Below are positions 46,447 to 61,588 of a stretch of DNA of 64,000 bases, piece by piece. Below the pieces are notes generated by a model that was given only the letters and a program-made list of their open reading frames with translations, ran no database searches and had not been told where the DNA came from. The stretch is from Paraspadella gotoi (taxonomy: Eukaryota; Chaetognatha): assembly GCA_051294375.1 (NCBI GenBank), contig CM119271.1:3441061-3505060 (forward strand), in the 5' to 3' direction. Within the stretch, counting starts at the first letter, position 1. Each line of letters opens with the position of its first letter. A program made the translations under genes and the position numbers.

Positions 46447-49400
46447 TCATTTCTTGAAGCGTTTACTCGAAGCGACGCGTTCCTTCCCCGCCTGCTTGCG
46501 TTTTTCGATCGGACGATCGCGAATTTTGGTGAAGCTTTGAGTCTGATTCTTTGATTCCATCCTGTCTTCGTCGACGCCGCGACGCTTCGAGTCTTTGTCA
46601 GTTCTCTTAGCGAGGGATTCCGTCCTAACTTTGGACGGCGCTCGAGATGATGACGGTGATGATGACATCTCACTCTCCGGACTCGCTCGACATTTCTCCG
46701 AGTGAAACTTGTCCTTGATCCAATCGTCGAACCTTTTTTTTTTTGCAGGAAAAACAAGGTGAAAATAACCGAGGTTGGAATCGAATGGATCAGATAAGCC
46801 TAAAACACCTACCAGAGCTTGCAAAACCGACATTGAGACTCGCCGGGCGACGAAGGGGCTTCCTTTCCGGCAGGAATGATTCCGTGAATGGCGGCTTTGT
46901 GATGAATCACTTTGGAGTCCGTGGATTTCTCGCCGGAAAGGGCCTGGATTTAGGGCCAACAACAAAATCTTAACTTTGGACTATTCTCCTTCGGACAAAC
47001 TGAACTGACATACCAGACAACCCGCACAGGGTTCCTCCGCTGGCGTGTTGCAGGCTTTACTTTCGTGAAGATTCCTGATGAACGAGTCGCGAAAGAAGAG
47101 TCGACATCGACGGCATTGCGCAGGGCATGTCGGCGACGACTCGGCAGCCCCGGACGGAATGTCGTCGTGCAAGGATGCCTTGTGATGAATCATCGCCACA
47201 AGGGGATCGGTTAGGCGGGGTATGTCCCACTGCAGCGGAAAGAGGAAATAAAATCAAGAACGACTCAATGGCTTATGGCGAATCGAATGGCTTACGCAAC
47301 AAATAGGACACTCGTCGGAATCTCCTTCGGCCGGGGGATCGAGTTTTGGCGGGGGAGTCGCGGGCGACGCGAGTTCCTCCAAGATTTCCACATCCTTGCC
47401 GGAATCCGCGGATAGGGTCGACGGTGGACGCCGCGAGTCGGCGGCATAAACGATCGCGGCCATTTTCTTATTGGCCGAAATAAAGGCTCGACGGTCGCCC
47501 AGTGTTCGGAATTGAAGGTCGATTTGGGGCGACGCGGAGTTTTCTGATGGTTTCGTCGTAGAAGAGGATGTTGGTTTGGTAAATGTTAAGGGAGACGTGG
47601 AAATTAGTGTTGAGGTCGATACTTCATGAGTGGAACTCGTTTCAAGATTGGTTTTTGAAGAGTTAGACAGTTTTGAGACGATTGGGGCAGTAGGAGAAGA
47701 GAGAGCGGCTGATGCGAGTTTAGTGTTTTCCGAAATGAGGCGTTTGTGGGCAGAAGAAGTATTAACTGGGCTGGCGTTGGACGACTTCGGAACGGTTGAA
47801 GTGTGGGAATTACAGGCGACAGGAGTGGTTGTTGCGAGAGGATCAGAGGCACTAGCGGCAACAGAGCTTCCATGACTCGTTGTCGGAGTGGAGTGTCCGG
47901 AGGTAGGCGTCGAGGAAACTACAGTAGATGAGGCCGAAAAGGTGATAACAGGAGTAGACGTAGCACCAGTTATTGAGTTACCAGAGACCGAAGAATCGGG
48001 AAATTTGGAGGAAGTTGTCGGAGTCGAAACGGAGGAGATGACGGAAGTGGGATTGGCTTCAATTGAGGAGGAGGAGGAGGAGGTCTTCAAAGCCTTTTGA
48101 GTCGATATAGATTTAGCTTTAGCGAGAGAGGAGGAGGGGGCAAGGACTCTGGTTTGATCCGAAACAAACGTGAGAGGCGTAGGCGTCAAAACCGAGGGTG
48201 ACGTTACGACGGAAGGAGACGAGCTGACGGATGACGAAAGGATTGATGACGTCACCGACTGTAACTTCACGGCCGATGATGACGTCACGACGGGCGATGG
48301 CGTCACGAGAGTGGCTCTGTACATAGACTTCCTCGCAGTCTTCTTCGTGTTTGGCGCCTTCGCGACTACGGAATATGTCAAAAATTATTTTAGCGATTCA
48401 ATAAGAACCAGAACCAAAATTGGAATGTAACGAGATAATTTTCTATCTTTGAAGAGAGTATGGGAAAGTAAAAAAAACATCTACGGTAAGAAATCTTCAA
48501 AAATAGGTTAAAAGTTCGATAAAAATAACTCTCAAAATATTAGACCCCAAAACTAACGGAAAAAAAATGTATTATAATTTTGAAAAAAAACATTTCCCGT
48601 TGATTTCCCCTTTCTCTCTCTCCCCCTCCCCCCGCTTCAAACTAACCCGAGGGCCGAATCCTGTTCTCCGAACGTGAGATTCGTCCGACGCCAGGGCGCC
48701 GAAGTTCGCGAGGCTAACCTTATTTTCTTTTTTCAATTGCCCATCTTTTTTCTATCCGTCTCCCCCCCCCCTCTTCTCAATCCCTCTTCTTCTTTCCCTC
48801 ATCCAACCACAACCCTGTAACCCCCCTACCCCCTCCACCGCATCCTTCTCAATCTCACCTCGTGATTCTCCACCTCCCGCTGGTGGTGCCCGAAGCTCCG
48901 CAGATGGGGATGATGATGATGAGGAAGATGATAAGACGGATCGAAACATCGGATCGATCACAGGTTGCGAGTCTTTGTTCGGCCGAGATCGCTCGGCTAT
49001 CTCCTCCTCCTCGCGCACAGCCACGGCTTTGTCTTGTTTTCGCGACGACGACGACGATGCCTTTTGACCGTCGACTTTATCGTCGTTTCGAACGACGGTC
49101 TGGTCAAGAGTCTCATCAACGCATTGACCGACTATTCTCGCCCCGATTTCTCCCGCCATTTCGATCCGCCCGTCGGGAGGCCGGAATTCTCCGGCGGTGC
49201 TCGTAGGTTTGGGAAGAGGCGCGTCGGGATGGTGTTCCGAGTTTGATTGGCGAACCGAGGAAGCCGCGTCGCCCGCGATCGACGAAGCTTCGGCGCCTCG
49301 CTCGGCAACCGACATCCCTCTCCCACCTCCGCCACTCTCGCCCACTCTCTCTGTGTCTTTCCTCGCTCCATGACCTCGCGCCTTCCCCGCGCTCGCGGCG

Positions 49401-50742
49401 CATTCGTTAATTCCCCCTCCTTCGATCGGCGCCGTCGAATTGGACGAAGAATCGCCGTCTTTGTGAGGCCGAAGACGAAGGGAAAAAGAAGAAAGAGAAA
49501 GAAAAATATCACGAAGGAGAAAAAGAAAAAGCGATGATCGTTATTGAGAAGATTTGATGGGGGAGGGGGTGGAAAGGAGAGCAGTTGAGGGGGGGGAAGG
49601 GGTGGAGAATGATTAAGAATCGAAGAAGCCTTGGAGTCGCGATTCGATCCAAAGAAAATTCTTTTTTTTGGTTTACCAGTTTCTATTTCTCAAAGTAAAA
49701 TCTAATCAACAAGAAAAACTTCCTTTCTAATTTTACAGAAGCGAGGTCAAACAACTCAATTTAAAACAAAAACAAGTCAATCAAAATAAAGAGGGGTAGA
49801 AATCCAAGAAAGAAAACCCGCCTCTTCGCGAGAGATTAGTACCTGCAACTGACCAGGCAGATAAAGACGAATCTTGCTTCCGATCTCTCTTGCTCACGAC
49901 GTGAATGACGCTTCCTCCCGGAGTCACGTAGCGAACGTCCTGCTGGTGAAGCAAATTGAGATACCAATGAAAGAGACCCGATTCGGCAATTGAAAATTGA
50001 AAACAATATCACAGTCAACAAATTCTCAAGGCTCGAGCGCTCATCGAAAATTTGTAATGTTAACCAAAATTACTTGAATCTGACAATGGGCCGTCTTCGA
50101 ACCTTCCGCCCGTCTTGTCGGCGCAGGGACGACGAGAGGAGGCGTAGAAGGAAGAGGAGTCTTAAGACTTTGTTCGTCTTGTCCGTCGTCATCATCGTCA
50201 TCGAGGGTAATGACCTCCGGTTCTTTTCTAGTCACGGTTTTCACTAAAAACAAAAGTTTTGTTAAAGCATTTTTTCTCCTTTTCTACCAATATCCATAAA
50301 ATTATCGCGAGTCCCAAACCAAAACCCCCTCCCCAATCCGCCCACCAGTTGACTTATTCAATTCCTCCAACTTGCTCAACAGCTCAGCCTCCTCCTGATG
50401 GAGATGACGCATTTTTTGTGCATCCGGTTGACGAAGTTGCGGCGTCGCGGTGAAAATGTAACCAGGCAGCGCACGCGGCGTGAAAGGACGCTGCGATCCA
50501 TTCGGCGAAACGAATTGCGGCCCAGGAGGAATCCTAGAACCGAAAGGCTGCGCCGGAAGAATAGGGGGATGCGGCGCTGCCGTTGTATTCCCCGGAAAAG
50601 CCTGGCCGAGCGCGAGGCGGTGAGCGGTGGAAGAAAGTTGTTTGTTGTGATGTTGCGACTCCGAGCGTCCTCGAATTGAGATGACTTGAGTCCCGTAATC
50701 ACGGAACGATAGTCCGGGGGCCCCGGGAGCCCGGTCATTCAT
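46447..50742 (-). CDS. Unrecognised protein with duplicated zinc-binding modules and SUMO-interaction-like motifs
   Basis: Eight exons by splice phase: about 50742-50346, 50245-50083, 49940-49842, 49456-48859, 48370-47298, 47220-47005, 46943-46805 and 46741-46447, roughly 1000 residues. ATG 50742 is the first after an in-frame stop (50778). The N-terminus is Pro/Gln-rich and ends in a short helix (HQEEAELLSKLEELNK). Exon 2 has EVITLDDDDDDGQDE and exon 5 DVEILEEL, both like SUMO-interaction motifs. Exon 5 is a 300-residue Ser/Thr/Val-rich disordered region. Exons 5-8 hold two copies of a paired module: CPIC ... HHKASLH then CRRCRLFFRD ... HESKAC, and CAGC ... HHKAAIH then CRFCKLW ... HSEKC. 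The tail is Lys/Arg/Ser-rich. Nuclear/chromatin role is inferred only from these features. It could belong to a known C2H2 family I cannot place. Confidence 0.75.
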
Positions 50743-52084
50743 CGTCCCTTTCAAAATCGCCACCTCTCTAGGATTTCATTTTTTTTTGGTTCGGGGATAA
50801 TCAGGGATATTTTTGTTTCGATTCGTCATCGCGCGCAACAATTGGACATCTGAGCGAGTGCGAAAAATTACAGACTTTTTCGGAATTAAAAAAAAAACCG
50901 GTTCAGACGTTCAACTCCGGAAGACTGGTTCTTGCTTTAAATTCCGGAATTAGCTACCGAAAAAAAAAAAGTTCAGGGCGTAAGTTATTTCAATATCTTT
51001 AATTGTAAAGCGTTATAATCATGTAATAAATTCGCTACTTTAAACGATAGCGAGAAGTATGGGCGAGAAATGGTAAATGCTACCCACTGATAGTCGTTTT
51101 CGTTAATATAATAATAGTAATTATTCGTTATATATATAAAAAAATTAACAATGACGAAGATGAAATAATTCGCGCGAAAACAGGACAAGTTTTACCACTG
51201 GAAAAAAAAAACTAACGGTGGGGGATATCATCAATATCATACACGTCACTCTGTTAAATTTATATATAGATAAGTCTATTTATAATTACATCTTGTATAA
51301 GAAAAAGTTATATTCAAGATACAACACATACAATCTCCGTTAGAGGTCATCATCATAAATTTCTTGCACTTGGATCAATGCTTCGGTACAAGAGCTACAT
51401 CATTAAGAACTTCCGCGCGAAAATATAAACAAAAATCACTGACCAGAGTCTTCTCAGAAAGATTCCTGTCGGTAACGTACAATTTAGCTCTTCTTAACAC
51501 AATTTTTATCTTTAAATTCCTTTTTTTCTTAAATCATGTTTCGGTTATCTGTCCGTTTTAGTATTTTTTAAATTTTATTAGCAAATCTGAAGACGATTAG
51601 ACCTACCGACAAATAATTAAGAAAAAAAGATACAGGTAAGTATCCACAAAATAACAAAATGCTGTCATAAACTTTTATACAAACAAGTGTATATCATTCG
51701 ACTAGAAGTAACATTGGCGCGAAAAAAAGGCGCAAAAAGAAAACAAAAAAACTCATTAAAAAAAGAAAAAAAAGAGAAAGAAGCTACGTTTAATTTCCCC
51801 CATGCGGTTGTGTATATATTTATATATAGACAAACCCTCGTTAATGGTTTTTATTATAGAGACAGAAAAGCCATAAGATAAGAAACGAATATGAAAAAAT
51901 AAACCGGATTTCAAAATGAAAAAAAAAATCTCTTTTAAAGTTCGTTAACTACGAAGCGTCTGAGCTACGAGAGAGAGAGAGAGCGAGAGGTCCGTGTCGA
52001 GAGAAGAGAGTTCCCCCCCGTTTCTTCGTCGAGGCAAAGGGCGGGCAAGAGGAAGAGGGGTTCTACGATCCCATTCTCAGACCC
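50743..52084. other. Spacer holding the syndapin 3' UTR, no gene seen
   Basis: AT-rich, with an AATAAAA-type poly(A) signal on the minus strand near 51850-51858 and a short AG tract near 51970-51990. Small frames here have no domain-like content. It presumably also includes the promoter of the zinc-binding gene. Confidence 0.5.
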
Positions 52085-54195
<2,111 letters not shown>

Positions 54196-57100
54196 CTAGA
54201 AATGTTCATACGATTTAGTAATTGCCATGGAACTATAAGCATTAAAGCTCCTTGGTAAATATGAGGGGGAGCGAAAAAAAATACATGCAATATTTTTTTT
54301 ATTTGAAGGTCCTAAAAAGTTAGTATAAAGAGATTCTTGGGTACCAAGTCCCCAAAAAATAGTTGTACCACCGATACGCGTTGTCTTTTAGCTATTACCA
54401 AAATTATATTAATTAAAAATATCCCCTCGTTTGGACTAGATTTTTAAAATTCACCCAAATTTCGCGCAAGTTTTCACTAGAAAAAAAAATAGTCCTGATT
54501 TTTTAAGAATTCGGCGAACAAGATAACAAAAATGATGCCTGCTTCATAAATGACTCACTATCACATAACCATAACTAAGCTGTAACAAAACGATCCTAAT
54601 TCCAATCTATGTAAGTTGTGGCCAAAAATGAATGCCAAAACTTTAAAGAAGACAAAAAAATTGGAAAAGCAATCTGAACTTTGCCTCGCTACTGGGGGTG
54701 GAGACTTATTATTATCAAAGTGGGGAGGACACTCAAAAAAATTAATGTGACCTGTGACATTATGAAAATCTTCATTCAAATATTTTACTAAACCATTTAA
54801 TTTATTTCGAGGTCGGTACTCGTGAATCCCCTTATGCCTACCAAAATAACTCGTTTCCCTTTTTTTCCAAAGGCCATCATTTATTAGTTTAACGCAATAA
54901 AAATACCATCAGATGGTCTTTCTCCATCCTCAGTAGCGTTAATTACATTAAGGAAAGGACGAGAACATTTTCTTCGAAATTACCGTAAAAACAAACACGG
55001 AGCGCCAAACTAAGATTCTTTTTGCATAAAAATACATTACATCACCCGGGAGAAAAAAAACCATGAGCAACCAAATCGAATGCCATTTCGAAAGGGGAGG
55101 AGATCGGATGTGGGGGGGAGGCGGAAAAAAGAAAGAACTAAAGGGATCGGAGCCCATTTCATCGCTGAAAGAGAGGGAATAGAATTCCGAGAGAATTGGA
55201 ACCGATTGTGATAATCAAACTAAATCGAACTTCCCCCAGTCTCTCGGCTCTTTTCCCATTTCCTCATTTATGGCGTTGGCTTCCCAACGCGTGTTGGTTG
55301 GATTTCCTTGTGGAGCTCGTTAGCGCACCAGTTTTTTTTCCCTTTCCCTTCTCTCTCTCTCTCTCACTCGGTCTTTCTTCTTGGCACCATAAACTTACGC
55401 GTGATATCGTAGACTCGCCATTCCCATTCCTAAATCGACCGAGTTTTATCGTTCTCGAAAACCGAAAACAAACACACACTCGCTCACGAGGTTCCGCAGA
55501 GGGAAAGAGAAAAAAAACCGTTAACGGGCTCCCTTTTCCGAGTTCAAACTCGGCAATTTCCGGTGGGATACCATCGCTTTCTTAGAACCCACTTGAAAGA
55601 TTGGAAACCAATTGTGAGGCTCACGTTAGCCCTACTTGAACAAACAGGCCCACAGGCTGCAGATGTCGATCGAAGAAGAAAGAGGAGGCAACGAGAAGAT
55701 CCCTTCAAAAAAACAAAAAAAAAGCAAAAAAGGGATTCACACTCGTCTTCTATCCTTTTGTCTGCTCCTGCTATTATTAAGCCCAGACAATCCGCAAAAG
55801 AAACATTTTTATTAAGTCGTGCGTTCCTAAATCCATGCCGTTTGGCATTATTTATATACCTATAAAAATTGGTAGATTACTTGCCACTCCATATTATAAT
55901 AAAATTCATGATACTATTACTCGAAAAAAATTTAAGTGTTAGGACAACCAACGCACCAAGTTAGTCTGAAAAAACAAATTCCACAACATGAGAAAAACAT
56001 TGGGCTAAAGTAAAGATTGAGAAGCGCGACACTCTAATCATTACCAACTTTTTAAAGCCCATTACCGAGAGACCCTTCCTCTCTTTCAGTTAAATTAAAA
56101 GTTTAATCACTGCCAACCTTTCTCCACAAAAAAAAAACAAAAAAAAACCTGAGACTATTACCAGGAGGCAAAAGCCGTGACCCGATATCAGTATTCACTA
56201 ACGCCGTAGCCGGAAAAAGGAGGAAACCCTCCCCTCGCTCCTCATTCCTATGGAAATGACGGAGTTTCCTGTCGGAGGCGAATTTTTATGACTCTGAACA
56301 TCTTCTTTTCCCAGTCGTTTCTCCCGGCTCATCTTTGTTTACGTTTCCTCGTTTCACCATCGCACTTCTGGTTTTTCTGGCTCGTTCGCGGTTTCACAAC
56401 AACAACAAAAATCCTCTCGCCAAAACCCCAGTGAAGAATTGATCCGAGGTCGAGGATTTCTCCCTCATGCTTCTTAAACCATGACAAATATGTGTGAACT
56501 TCCGGCGACCACAAAGATTAAACAAAGCCAGAAACTACATATGTTTACCAAGATTTCAGATGAGTTCACGAAAATAAAACGTGCCATCAACTCATACATT
56601 TTTTTCCAATTAAAAATATCATCTTCGAAGCGAATTTTTTCTTGTGTGTCAACGAATAAAGTCTCAATTTAATCATAGACGGGCTGTCACACATCGATTA
56701 CTGAGTAAAACTTACGTTTCACTTAACATTCAGAGCGAAAGGTTAAAACATTTAGTTAAGGTCGCCAAAAAAAGCCTTCACCTCAAACAATTTCTTCTTT
56801 TTCTCAAAAAAAGGAACACATCTGGCTTTAAATTATCTGATGGCATAATGAAGAGTAATAACGGCCGTAAATTGAAAAACCACTAATCATCCTCACAAAC
56901 TCTGAAGCCTTTTTTAATGCCAATTAAGTTGAAAGGCATTTTTAAAAAATTAAGCCCGAGGCCATGGGACGGGATTTTTGTTATGGGGCTACGCTCGGAA
57001 AAAAAGTTAAACAGCGATCCTTTCACTAAATAATGAAACAAAAAAGGCGAACAAAAAAAAGGTTAAAAAAATCCTCGCAGGAAAAAGAGAGACAGAAAAA

Positions 57101-58814
57101 ACTCGCATCATATTTTCTGTGAAAGTTGGCGCGAGCGTGAACGAGGCCAGGACACGAGCAGATACCAGCGCCCGGACGGGGCCCCGAACCACAAGAGGCG
57201 CGTGGATTCTCTGGGGAAAGAAACGTGACGGCGGCGGAGACGACGACGACGACTATTTTACTTGTCTTTTTTTCATCCACTTTCGAAGAAACAGAAAAAA
57301 TGCCTCTTATATTATAGGGCGAAAAGACCCCCAATGGAGGAAAGAATATTCTTTCCGCTTCTGCACTTATATTTACGAACGGTCCTTGGATACTCGTTAA
57401 TTTTTTTTTTATCCTGCCGACCGAACAAAACAAAAACAAAAAAAAAAACAAAAACAAAAACAGACAAAAGAAAAAAACAAAAAATAACTGACAAAAACCT
57501 AAGCTAAGGTCGATTAGCATTTTTTTCAAAATACTGATTTCTTTTCCATGAAAAAGAAAAAGAAAAAAAATATCCACCTTGAAAATATATCAAGTTCGAC
57601 GATCATCGAATTCGCGTGTTCACGATCCACACCTCTCTCTCTCTCCCCCCCTCAAAATAAACGCCCCTCTCCGAACCTGAACAGTCTATGCATATTTATT
57701 TCATGCCTTCGATATATTTTTTTTCCTCGTTCCAGAAGGAATACGAGGGGATTTCTTAGGTCGAAAGAAATAAAGCCCACCCTCCCGCTAAGACCGGTAC
57801 ACTCGGCTGATTCATACCCGCCAAATTTCTTTCTCTCGAGAGAAGAGATAGAAAAAGAAAGAGAAAAGAAAAAAAAGTAAAACCAAAGGATCTTAGCGTC
57901 TTATCTCCCCGTAATAACAATAGGCCCCTATTATCTAAGGATTTTGCTGGGGAGTTTCACAACATCGAGAGAGAGAGAGAAAGATTGAAATCTGGTACAT
58001 CGTGGAAATGGAGACTTTGGGGGGAAGAAGCAAAAGAAAAAGTGTAAAAAGGAAAGGGAAAGAAAACGATAAAAGAGAACGGGTCCCGACGACTCTCGAC
58101 TGAAAGGGAAAAGGAGAAACACGACCGCGAATGTAAAAAAAAATTGTAAGAAAACACGACTAATGGTTTTCGCTCTAGTCGACAACCTCTGCCCTCTCGC
58201 CTCGCAAAAATGACTAAATAGAGAATTTTCTCTTTCTTTTTCCTTCTTTTTTTCTTCTTCCCCTTCTCTGTCTCTCTCTCTCTCACAACGTTCTGACAAA
58301 AATCGGGAATGTCCGTCATAGCCCGAGGTCAAGTAGGCCGCCGCCTATTTCCTCATTTGCATCGAGAGGACCATCGGGTTCTTAGATTCTCTCTCTCTCT
58401 CTCTCTCCTTCGATACACAAAAGGTGAGAAATGAGCAGCGAGCACAATCGGGAATAATTTTTTTCCCATTCTTTCCTTCTCTCTCCCTCTTTCTCTCTTT
58501 CTGTCGCTCTGCTCTCGCGCGACAAAAGAAGGAAGGGGAAAAGACCGTCTGGCTCGGTCGGGGTCTTTCCTACATTTTTTTTCCCTCGCTTCGTTAAAAG
58601 GCTTTTAATTTGGCTGTTATTGCGTCGTTAACCCTGTTAGAAAACAGGGAAAATCTGTTATTTACAAAACTTATTTTTACAACATACCTAAAAAACTCGG
58701 TCAGTCCTAGGTTAGGATCACTGGTCAAGCTTATTTAATATTTACCCATCTTCAAGCACCCCCCCTCCAATTTCTTTTCGGATCCGAAATCGGGAGATCT
58801 TTTTACTTTTTTAG

Positions 58815-58855
<41 letters not shown>

Positions 58856-59273
58856 ACTCGTCCATCCTCTCGGGACGGGGAATCATCGCAGCCCCTCCTC
58901 ATCATCCTCTTCGACTCTCCTCGTCCTCTTCCTCCTTCGATCGACGAAACCGCGAATTGTTTGTCAGTCAACAACTTTTTTTTTTCTTACCCTCTCGTTC
59001 TCTTCTCTCTTTCTCAGATTTCACGATTTTCCCTTTCTCGATTCCCCTTGGAAGTCGACGCCGATTTTATTCGTTATTACACATCCAACGTCGCCGTCTC
59101 CTCAGCCTTAATAAAATCAATCTCTCTCTCTCTCTCTCTCTCCTGACTTTCGTCCCCCGATGAAGACGACGAAAGGACGATTATCGGCGATCGCCGCGAC
59201 CCGGCCGCCGCCCCGTCGGCGGAAGCGGCGTTGTTAGTGGGTAAGAGAGAGAGGGTCGTCAACGACGACTTAC
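54196..59273. other. Five-kilobase low-complexity stretch, no supported gene
   Basis: AT-rich up to about 55,000, then alternating CT/TC-rich and A-rich tracts (CT microsatellites near 55352, 57632, 58272 and 58390). A long A tract (53580-53603) precedes it. The many small reading frames are composition-driven (Phe/Leu/Ser or Arg/Glu/Lys). It may be a large syndapin intron or a true intergenic region. Confidence 0.5.
58816..58854. repeat. (CT)n microsatellite
   Basis: About 19 uninterrupted CT units. A second, shorter one is at 59120-59142. Confidence 0.95.
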
Positions 59274-59366
59274 GGTAATCGCGCACACCTGTGACACGTC
59301 TTTTTCGTCGGCGTCATCGTCGTCGTCGTCAAATCCGCCGGGGCCGAAGGGAACCAGTTGCCCCAT
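59274..59366 (-). CDS. Candidate first coding exon of an unidentified gene
   Basis: GC-rich patch with ATG 59366 opening MGQLVPFGPGGFDDDDDD and ending at a consensus donor GTAAGT (59273-59268) in phase 0 after 31 codons. The Asp run comes from a GAC repeat. It is followed on the minus strand by the Ser-rich frame RRSPIIVLSSSSSGDES, which is in another frame. It does not fit the phase-1 junction required by the syndapin exon at 54195. I do not recognise it. Confidence 0.25.
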
Positions 59367-59812
59367 TCTCCCGTTTACTGGGACAGCCTTTCGAGTGGTT
59401 TTCCCCCTTAATTGTTCTTCGACGTTAAAAAATTCCCCTTCTTTTCATCTCCGAGTGAATTTCTCGAACACGCCTCTCACTCTCTTTCTCTCTCGTTTAT
59501 CGCCGAAGATTTTAAGGATGGAAATACGATTTTTTTCTCCTCAACTCAATATTGGGAATTAAAAAAAATCTGCAAGAAAAAATTTTGTTCAAAAAGAAAA
59601 TAAAAAAAAAGAATATATTCGCCAAGGGAACGCCGAGCACAACCATCGGCTTTTCGCGGGAAATGAATTCGGGCACCGCGAGATCAACGACCCGCTCGGC
59701 CTCCGCTTAATCATTGTCGCCCTCGGCAAGGGACCGTTCCTCGTTCGTTTACTCACTTCAGCTCCCGAACTAAGTCGATATCGTCGGCGACGGCGGGCGC
59801 CCAGTACCTCAG

Positions 59813-60184
59813 CGCGCGCGGCGCCCTTTGCGCGCTCTTGTATTTTCTCTTGATGCCCGGGAAACGGGACGCTTATTCGGCGGTGGCGGCGGCGCCGACG
59901 TCGGAGGACGTGACCCCGCTACTCGCGTCGGCGAGATGTAGGGCAAGATGCCTAGATAAACTAGCGACCTACCTCGGCAGGTTATTACCCGAGTTTGAAG
60001 GGACGAAAAAAGGAGCTCAGAGTCGTTGATCCGAAAGGCTGATAAGAAATTTCTTTTTACTCAGTTTGGAAGAACTTGGATTAAAATCGATTATTTTGCG
60101 GCAGCAGCACACAGCCTCTCTTGAGACTTGTCTTCAAGACCAAAGCTGCTCTTCTTGCATTCGTCCTTGTGATCTCACACCAAG
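59813..60184 (+). CDS. Second anosmin-like gene, N-terminal exons (plus strand, partial)
   Basis: Two exons in phase: about 59813-59980 and 60065-60184, with an 84-bp GT..AG intron. The first reads a hydrophobic signal-like ALCALLYFLLMPG, then DVTPLLASARCRARCLDKL. The second reads SLETCLQDQSCSSCIRPCDL and ends at a GTAGGC donor. This is the anosmin Cys box: spacing and sequence match the minus-strand anosmin exon 2 (CRARCL ... CLMDRTCAACSRPC). No in-frame ATG precedes the hydrophobic stretch, so an upstream exon is needed. An acceptor-like CTCAG ends at 59812. The WAP and FnIII exons were not found before the window ends. They may lie beyond the Gypsy element. It is the only supported plus-strand protein gene here. 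Confidence 0.6.
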
Positions 60185-60823
60185 GTAGGCTAGAGATTAG
60201 AGAATTGCCATCAAAATATATGCATCGTCTTTTTTCTGCTCGATTTCATAAATTTGGTAACCGATCGACGTAATTACGTCTAGGTTAGTCACGGTAAATT
60301 TCCATAGAAATGAAGTTGCCACGCGTTCAAAGTTATGGACAAAAAACGACAAAAAAATAGCGCCTTCCGAGGGATCAACTTTCGCCGCTCAACGAGCGAA
60401 AAGTGGTTAACATAAGATTTGAACTACGTAGTACTAATCCTTAGTTCGACCGAATCGTCGGTAAAGCCGAAATCCTCGTTCCGGGCCAAATAGAAATTAA
60501 CGGAAAAATTACGGAGCTGACGACGAGAAGAAAGGTTTTGATATAGGAAATGAATTCAATAAGAGAATAAGGTTTACAATTGGATGATGACGACTCCCGT
60601 GGCATCGCCTTTGATCAGTTGCCGCTTTCATCACCACCAGTTAACTCTTTAGTCCTAATTTAACAATAACAACCGCGACAAGAAGACTGAACTTAACCAG
60701 GTCATAACTGACATTTAACCAAGGTAAGGTTACTGATCTTTAACTGACCTTACCTTCCTACTATTGTTTATTGGTTTTCCTTTTTTTACTTACTATTTTG
60801 ATCATTACTTGACTTATAAAAAG

Positions 60824-61090
60824 TTATCTCAAAACGATGTCAACATGGAGGGATTCATTCCCAGACGAACCGTTGGACGCGGACACTTCTGCCTCAGAGA
60901 AGAGATCTCTCGCGCTAAGCGCCGTCCTTTCCACCGCCTCTAGCTGGCGCCACCCGCCCCGCGGTTGATCTGGCGCCCGAGGTTTTGGAGCTTCTGCGCC
61001 AAAGAGGAGACGCTGAAGGCGTTTCCCTTCTCCAGCCGGATTACCTGCCGCCAATAACTTCTGAGACTTGATTTGACAAATGTCAACCTA
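60824..61090. other. GC-rich open patch of unknown origin
   Basis: Both strands look coding-like. Minus has an uninterrupted frame (..LLFGAEAPKPRAPDQPRGG.., ending at 60824). Plus has ATG 60837 preceded by TATAAAAAG and a 43-codon frame (STWRDSFPDEPLDAD..), continuing after a shift as DLAPEVLELLRQRGDAEG. It could be an exon or a decayed transposon gag piece. I cannot choose between the strands. Confidence 0.3.
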
Positions 61091-61381
61091 TGAATGACGT
61101 GCCAAAAAATTTGATGTTAACTTGTTAATGTTTCTGAAAAAATATAATTGTAATTAAATGTTATCATTAACATCAATGATATTTAAATTACTTGGTAATT
61201 TACTAATTATGCTCAGTAACTGGGAATATAAGTGTCTACAGCCCTATTAATATACAAAAAGACGGTGAATCTATTGCAAACAATTATATAAATGACAAAT
61301 AAAAAAATATAAAGCTCTAACTGAGAGAAAAATAATATAAAACAATCTACATGACCAGGTCATCTGCTTGCGAATCATCCC

Positions 61382-61588
61382 CGTGTGGCATTAGATGTTA
61401 ACGAGACGAAGGTTCAGATCGAGAATGATTTGTATTCTCCAACAGTAACAAAGCGATAACAATAACAATACTACGTCTGACTATTTTACAGGACAAAAGT
61501 TAAGGACACGTGAGGACAAGTGTTGAATAACTGAACCAGTTGAAGAGAGAGAATCTTGATCGAGATTTGAAGGTTGCGGTGCCACACA
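61382..61588 (-). repeat. Probable 3' LTR of the Gypsy element
   Basis: On the minus strand a polypurine tract (AGCGGGGGA, about 61597-61589) is followed by TGTGTGGCACC. A near-complementary TGCCACACG closes the unit at 61390-61382, giving about 207 bp with short inverted ends. The pol frame overlaps its start. No 5' LTR is in the window for comparison, so the borders are tentative. Confidence 0.45.

Noticed and set aside
57026-57577. A 183-codon Phe/Leu-rich minus frame
   Set aside because: Driven by T-rich low-complexity sequence; no ATG-context, splice or domain support.
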